Assembly (NCBI GenBank): GCA_028641055.1
Contig: CM054060.1
Coordinates: forward strand, 317,429,344-317,493,343
Source of the DNA: Alopecurus myosuroides
Lineage: Eukaryota > Streptophyta > Magnoliopsida > Poales > Poaceae
DNA: 64,000 bases
Reading direction: 5' to 3'
Below are positions 58,056 through 64,000 of the stretch, one piece after another (within the stretch, counting starts at the first letter, position 1; each line of letters opens with the position of its first letter). A program made the translations under genes and the position numbers. The notes under the pieces were generated by a model. That model had not been told where the DNA came from. It made no database searches and saw only the letters and a program-made list of their open reading frames with translations.

Positions 58056-61000
58056 TGTAACACCTGGGGTGTTCCCCCCTAAGTAGAAAGTTGGTTGTTT
58101 TCTTTTTGCATTGCATCACATGCATCATATGCATTGCACCATGTTTTCAAAACAACTGAAAAATTCAAACCAATTTAAACTTTCAAAACATGTCCAAAAT
58201 TTCCAATTAAAAGTTGCAAACTAAACAACTCAAATTGCTTTTCAATAGTTTGAAGTTGAATTTATTTAAATTGCTTGTTAAAAAAAAATCCTTTTTATCA
58301 ACACCCTAATGGCAAATTCAAATTCAAATCAATTCAATCATAATTGGCATGTTCCAATTGTGGTTTAAAGATTAAAATCTTCCAAACATTTTTAAACTCA
58401 CCAAGTTTTCATAGTGTTTGATCTTATTAACTAAAACTTGTTTATTTTAAAAATCAAAGCTATGTGAAACCCTATTTGAAAATTCAACTAACAATTTAAA
58501 ATCAAATTAATATTTCCAACTTTTGAAATTAATGCTAACATTGCTTTGACATTACTGTTTTGAAAATTAATAACATTATTTCCTAAAAAAAAATTAAAAC
58601 CCCAAACCCTATTCTTTTCTCTCTCTCTTTTTCTTTCCTACAAGCAAAAAAAAGGAAGAGAAATAAAAAGAAAAGGTGAGCAGTGGAGAGGCAGGCCAGC
58701 CTCCACGGCCATCCCACCTACAACCCAACTCGCAGCAGCCCAGCACCCAGCCCACCACGGGCTTTCCCCAAGCCCAGCCCACCAGTACCCCTTTCTCCCT
58801 CGTACGGACGCAGAGGAGAAACGTTGTCGCTGTCATTCCCCCACCATGGACCACCTGCTCCCCCCTTGCCCCTCCTACAAGAAGATCCACATCGGGGCTT
58901 CCTCCGAACCCTAACCATCTCTTCCCTCTTCTTCCGCCGCCACCTTCTTTTTTCTCTCCCCTCCTTCCCTTGTTTTTCTCCACCACCGTACCTCCATGAA
59001 CGGAAAAAAATCGAGCACGTGGAGCCGGCGACAGGGTGACTACGAGGAGTTCCTGATGGAGGGAATCGATCCGTGGTGCCTCCCTCGTCCTCTACGCGCA
59101 AAGAAACGGGCCAGGATCGACTACAACGACGTCAACTTCATCTTCTTCCTCTCTGGCCGAGCTTCTTCTCCGGCGAGTTCCCGTCGATCCGAGCCTCTGC
59201 TCCGTCTGCAACGTGGGTGAGCACCATGTACCCCCTTCCTCTCCTCTCTCCCAGCGCACACCACCACGTTGATCACCGCCGTGTAGCTGCAATTCCGTCC
59301 GTGTCTGCTAACTGAATACGGCTTCAGTTTCGTCAGTTTCGGGGTACATGCCCCAGATCTAGTCCAAAACGCCGCAGGCCCGCTTCCTATCACCACCGTG
59401 AGCCCAGCCCAGAGGCAAGGATCCTGCGCGCGCATCCGCGAGGGCAGGAGATCGAGTCCCGCTCGGGCGAATTTGCCCAATCTTTTTACCCCGCTACGCC
59501 GCGCTGCGGGCCCCGGCCGTCAGCGACCCCCTGCGCCCCCTCACTTTGCACCCAGCCTCGTCAGCGCCAGCGCAGCCCGGGGGCCCAGCTGTCAACCTCT
59601 GTGGTTAGGCTGCTGCCCAGTTAGATCTGGATCCCAGATCCAGATCTGAGATTTCTTTTCACCACTAAGTCCCTGTAAAATCACAGATCAGTCCCTTGAT
59701 CTCAAACCCCATAAAAATTGCAAACAAACTCCAATTTTAAGTTGTAAAATATGTATTCTATACTACATTAAATTCTCTACATGTTTAAAACATTTGTTTT
59801 CTGTTTTGAACATTCCAAATCAATTCAAAAATTCAAATTCAAACACCTCTTTTGAATTTGATTAAATTCATAACAAACTCAAATTTAATTCAAATGGCCC
59901 ATATAAAATATGTTTTCCAACCAAAATTTCATGCTCTTTCCAAATATAACATTTGTTTTCTGTTTTGGATAAATAAAATTAATACAATTACTTAATGCTT
60001 TAATTAAATCATTTAAATGGTGAAATTCATAACTAATTCAATATTAATTCAAATGTCACATATGAAATATGTTTTCCATGCCAAATTGAACCACCTTTTC
60101 AAGTATAAACTTTGTTTCATGTTTTGAACAATTAAAATTGGTTAAATGATTTAAACCTTGTTTAATTCATTTAAAATTGCTAAATTCATAACTTGGTCAA
60201 ATTAAATTATTTTTGAACTTATAAAATATGTTTTCAAACCAGAAAAGTATAAATTTTCAAATATGAATTTGATTTAATGTTTTGAACAAATAAAAATTCA
60301 AATAAATTCATACATGAATTAAATTCATTTAATTCTTGTTTAAACTTGTTTAATTCATGAGTAATTCATTCTAATTCCTTTTTCAACAAATGAAATATCT
60401 TTTCCACCTAAAATTTTGTGTTCTTTCCAAATATAATCTTTGTTATCTGTTTTGAACAATTAAAATGGGTGAAAACAATAAATGTTTGTGTAACTCACTT
60501 AAGAAGCCAAATTTCACAACTTAATAAATAAATTTCCAAACTTGGTAAACACCTTTTCAAATTGAATCCCTTGTTGTTTTCTCATTGTTTTCCTCATCCA
60601 TGCATCATTCTAATCAACTTTCACATGATGGTTATTTGTAGACCATTTAATTCAACATTAATTCATGGGATTTTCCATATGCAATCCAAATTGCATATGG
60701 GCCCATTTAAATATGTTTACCATGTCAACTAGTTTATCCTTGATGCATCCTTAAACTTGTCATGCATCCATATCTTGATCATGCTGGATCTTTTGCCGTA
60801 GTAGTAATTGTTGCATCCGGTGTTTGTTCGAGGTTCGTTGCTTCTTCTCGGATAGGACGTTGAGATGATGTGAGCAACGGCAAGTTCTGTGGATGTACCT
60901 CTACTTGCTGGATTCCAGGCAAGTATACTCACTTGCTGCCAAATGGCTGCCTTTCATCACTTGTTACCGATTCTTTCCGTTGTTCTTATGCTAGCCTTAT

Positions 61001-62512
61001 GATTCGATGCTTGTGTCTCGATCCTATCATATGTTACCTTGCAGCCATGATATAGCCTTCCTTCTACTTCCTATTAACTGTTGTTTGTTTACCCTGTTGG
61101 CCCTCGTGTCGTAGTTGCATGCTTAGTGTTGTTTGCGCTCAAGTCTTGTTGTCCGTCTTATCACCTGTTTAGTTTGATAGTTGGGTTTCAATTCAATCAA
61201 CAACATGTTAATGTTTTGGGTAATAATAATTTGATGATAAGGCACCAGCAGGAGGCCCGGCGTGGTTTTGAGGCCTGCTAGTGTCGACCCTAATTAGGAA
61301 AAGGGTCTTGTCTACTGATCCATGATGAGCGCACTAACCGCATGTGGGAAGCGAGTATGGGCGCCCCCCGCAATTCTGATTCGATTCGCATCTCATCCAA
61401 ATCGCCTCATTTAGTTCGGGTTTTCCATTTGCCGCATGCATATGCAGATGCGAACCCTTGGCGCCAGGGTGGAACTTTTGTAGTAGGCATTTAGGGAGAC
61501 ACGTTCTTAGAGTGCTATGAGGGTCCGCTTTTCTTCGTGGGGCTTGATTAGCCGTGCGCTCAATTGCACGGGGTTCTTTGGGCTTGATGCGAAGAAGAGT
61601 TGGGTTGTGTTGAGTACCTCGCTTGGTGGGTTTGATCCCCGTCTGGCGGGATATTCTTACGTGTACGGCCAAATTGGTGCACCCCTGCAGGGTTAAATCT
61701 TCTCGAGAAGCTGTGTTGTCCGCGGTTATGGATGACTTGGTGAAAGTACTGGCTAACAAGTACTCAGACAACTTACACCTAATGATTAACAATCTGACTA
61801 GAAATAGGCTTATTGACACAATAACCTGAACCATCATTAATCCAACTGTGTGAGTTATCCTCGGGTTGCTTCTTTGGATAAGGGGCGAGATCCAGGATGG
61901 GTTTGTTTGATGTTAGTTGTAGTTGGTTACGATACGCTATCTTATCCCCCTCTTTTAGCCGGATGTTGTATCGAGTCTCTGTAGTTAGTTAGTGCAGCCC
62001 GCTGCCGCTTCTTTGCAATAAACCTTTCCTTTCCGTTGAACCCAAAGTATTTGTATCTTGTGATGACTGGTTACGCCGGTATCTTGTGAGTATGGTTTAT
62101 CCACTTGCCAGTACTTAACCGTACTGACCCACGAATCCTTTTTCGTGGCTGCATATTCAACATTGCAGTCAACAGGTTTGAAGTCTGACGACGTTAGCTT
62201 GGGAAACCCTCCGGCTTGGCCTGGGCAGGGATTGGACGCTCTCGGTTATCTTCAGGACTCTTAGTCCAATTTGTATCTTGTCCATAGTCGGACGCTATGT
62301 TGTTTCTCCCGCTGTTATTTGGATCTTTGTATTGTATCAGTTGTATCCTTGACTCGTTTCAGTCATCTTGTATAGATATCTTTTCTGTTGTTGTTGTGGA
62401 TTATTCGTGAACTATTGTAATGTTATCACAAGTGGCAACCTGGAATCGGTTATTATGTGGATTTTGGCGGGAATGCTGAAATCTGCATAGTGCCCGATCT
62501 CGGGGCGTCACA
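58056..62512 (+). repeat. 5' LTR (4.46 kb)
   Basis: TG...CA ends. Regions: AT-rich U3 start, CT- and GC-rich segment 58610-59600 with non-conserved open frames, the 159-bp tandem array 59746-60540, and unique sequence to 62512. Small open frames (58676-58999, 59398-59649) look like GC-rich chance frames. The first differs between LTR copies by frame-changing indels. Confidence 0.8.
59746..60540 (+). repeat. Five-unit tandem array, 159-bp period
   Basis: Two anchors recur in register. 'aaaatatgttttcca'-type starts lie at 59746, 59905, 60064, 60223 and 60392. 'tgttttgaac'-type starts lie at 59802, 59961, 60120, 60278 and 60448. Spacings are 159, 159, 159, 169 and 159, 159, 158, 170. Units are AT-rich, roughly 70% similar by eye, and share 'aattcaaat/aattcat' filler. 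No coding potential. Confidence 0.85.
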
Positions 62513-62514
62513 AA

Positions 62515-62530
62515 CGGTATCAGAGCATGG
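62515..62530 (+). other. Primer-binding site, tRNA-iMet type
   Basis: cggtatcagagcatgg follows the LTR end after 2 bases. It differs from the usual tggtatcagagc complement at the first base only. Confidence 0.8.
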
Positions 62531-62987
62531 TTTCCGATTCCCAAAGTTGTTTCGATACGAATGGTTATCAAAGCAACGGGTCCGCAAAGCCTGTAGGATA
62601 ACCTCGCTAACGGTCGTTGTTTCTAGAGTGTCAAAACTATTTGTGCTAAAACTATTTTGGAAACATCTCAATAGGAATTCTTGTTTTCTCCTTATCTCTA
62701 TTCTATTTCCCCTCCCATCTTATTTGTTTTGGAGTCTCCCCCCTTGCCTATCTTTCAAAGGTTTAGGATTCTACGTGGGTGGACGTTTTCTGAGCCTTTA
62801 ACCTAATAGGTTCGATCATCGGAAGATTCCTGGTGAAAGAACATCGTCATCAGCCCGAGCAATATTCCCTTGTTAGTGGTGTCGAGGAGATCAGCCGGAA
62901 GCATGAAGAATCGATAGTTGAACTTCTTTCCCCTCCCGGGTTAGCAGGTGGATTGCGAGGGCGCAATCCCTTGTTAGTGGTGTCGTC
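62531..62987 (+). other. Short non-coding interior of the long-LTR element
   Basis: About 460 bp. The direct repeat tcccttgttagtggtgtcg occurs at 62866 and 62967. The second copy runs right up to the 3' LTR, where a polypurine tract would be expected and none is seen. The 114-codon frame at 62457-62801 starts within the LTR and spans the primer site, so I do not call it a gene. Confidence 0.7.
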
Positions 62988-64000
62988 TGTAACACCTGGG
63001 GTGTTCCCCCCTAAGTAGAAAGTTGGTTGTTTTCTTTTTGCATTGCATCACATGCATCATATGCATTGCACCATGTTTTCAAAACAACTGAAAAATTCGA
63101 ACCAATTTAAACTTTCAAAACATGTCCAAAATTTCCAATTAAAAGTTGCAAACTAAACAACTCAAATTGCTTTTCAATAGTTTGAAGTTGAATTTATTTA
63201 AATTGCTTGTTAAATAAAAATTCCTTTTTATCAACACCCTAATGGCAAATTAAAATTCAAATCAATTCAATCATAATTGGCATGTTCCAATTGTGGTTTA
63301 AAGATTAAAATCTTCCAAACATTTTTAAACTCACCAAGTTTTCATAGTGTTTGATCTTATTAACTAAAACTTGTTTATTTTAAAAATCAAAGCTATGTGA
63401 AACCCTATTTGAAAATTCAACTAACAATTTAAAATCAAATTAATATTTCCAACTTTTGAAATTAATGCTAACATTGCTTTGACATTACTGTTTTGAAAAT
63501 TAATAACATTATTTCCTAAAAAAAATTAAAACCCCAAACCCTATTCTTTTCTCTCTCTCTTTTTCTTTCCTACAAGCAAAAAAAAGAAAGGAAGAAAAAT
63601 AAAAAGAAAAGGTGAGCAGTGGGGAGGCAGGCCAGCCTCCACGGCCAGCCCACCTACAACCCAACTCGTAGCAGCCCAGCACCCAGCCCACCACGGGCTT
63701 TCCCCAAGCCCAGCCCACCAGTACCCCTTTCTCCCTCGTACGGACGCAGAGGAGAAACGATGTCGCTGTCATTCCCCCACCATGGACCACCTGCTCCCCC
63801 CCTTGCCCCTCCTACAAGAAGATCCCCATCGGGGCTTCCTCCGAACCCTAACCATCTCTTCCCTCTTCTTCCGCCGCCACCTTCTTTTTTCTCTCCCCTC
63901 CTTCCCTTGTTTTTCTCCACCACCGTACCTCCATGAACGGAAAAAATCGAGCACGTGGAGCCGGCGACGGGGTGACTACGAGGAGTTTCTGATGGAGGGA
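62988..64000 (+). repeat. 3' LTR, first 1,013 bp
   Basis: It matches 58056 onward at about 99% by eye and continues past the window edge. Confidence 0.9.

Larger units (their letters stand above)
58056..64000 (+). mobile_element. Young long-LTR element with very short interior
   Basis: The direct repeat starting tgtaacacctggggtgttcc occurs at 58056 and 62988. The first copy is a 4,457-bp LTR ending ggggcgtcaca at 62512, followed by a tRNA-iMet primer site. The interior is only about 475 bp and non-coding. The second LTR runs off the window. LTR length and lack of genes recall large non-autonomous elements such as Sukkula-type LARDs, but those have longer interiors. It is inserted into the Copia reverse transcriptase. 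By eye the two LTR starts differ at about 11 of 1,010 positions plus a few indels. Confidence 0.8.

Noticed and set aside
58609..59101. Several 100+ codon frames on both strands in the long LTR, repeated at 63509-63954
   Set aside because: GC/CT-rich LTR sequence. Frames are altered by indels between the two LTR copies only about 1% apart.
61334..61837. 167-codon minus-strand frame near the end of the long LTR
   Set aside because: No domain and no homologous context. It lies in LTR sequence whose second copy is outside the window, so it cannot be tested.
1..64000. CRISPR arrays, tRNA genes, antiviral or biosynthetic gene clusters, NLR genes
   Set aside because: I looked on both strands. The regular repeats found (159-bp array, palindromes) lack CRISPR spacing, tRNA-like matches are only primer-binding sites, and no multi-gene host cluster is present.

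Overview
This window reads as nuclear DNA of a large-genome grass. The CTCCCTCCGT Stowaway element, the nested Athila-type Gypsy elements, the SIRE/Maximus-type Copia element and the 4.5 kb LTRs point to the wheat/barley tribe Triticeae. That assignment rests on repeat style only, because no searches were possible. No operon, phage, CRISPR or bacterial feature is present. About nine tenths of the window is transposable-element sequence stacked in nested insertions.

Layout. (1) 1-5006: 3' part of an Athila-lineage Gypsy element (Gypsy-1, +), from integrase to 3' LTR. (2) 5007-7797 with 21929-23790: internal remnants, leader, tRNA-Asp primer site and 5' LTR of a minus-strand element of a second LTR family (element A), split by a later block. 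(3) About 7798-21928: that block. It ends in a Helitron-like 3' terminus (hairpin then CTAG|T) and carries a promoter-like GC-rich stretch and a decayed LINE with two overlapping ORFs. (4) 23791-30646: LTR remnants of the element A family (B, D, C), a gag fragment, an unidentified 0.9 kb insertion and a WIS/Angela-like Copia LTR fragment. (5) 30945-41917: a complete-length but inactive Gypsy-2 (+), whose 5' LTR carries a hAT MITE with a perfect 8-bp target duplication. (6) 42335-45748: a hAT transposon with TIRs, an 8-bp target duplication and an almost uninterrupted transposase. (7) 46470-48455: the only convincing host gene, an F-box/FBD/LRR-type gene with three exons and no visible lesion. 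(8) 49172-50852: a segment bounded by inverted AGAGCATCT motifs, holding a plastid 16S rRNA 3' fragment and a gene-like fragment. (9) 52083-58055: minus-strand SIRE/Maximus-type Copia element with 3' LTR, palindrome cluster, Stowaway MITE, RT/RNase H, and an accessory gene with its own TATA box and a frame-consistent intron. It is cut by (10) 58056-64000: a young element with a 4.46 kb LTR, only about 475 bp of non-coding interior, and the start of a second LTR about 1% diverged.

How it fits together. The pol-type ORFs are LTR-retrotransposon machinery or LINE machinery, and all carry stops or frameshifts. The non-autonomous pieces (MITEs, the short-interior long-LTR element, the Helitron-like block) would depend on proteins supplied elsewhere. 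The F-box gene sits in a small island between the hAT element and the plastid-derived insert. I found no new multi-gene system. The most unusual structures are the spliced accessory gene with internal promoter in the Copia element, the regular 159-bp tandem array inside the 4.46 kb LTR, and the short-interior element itself.
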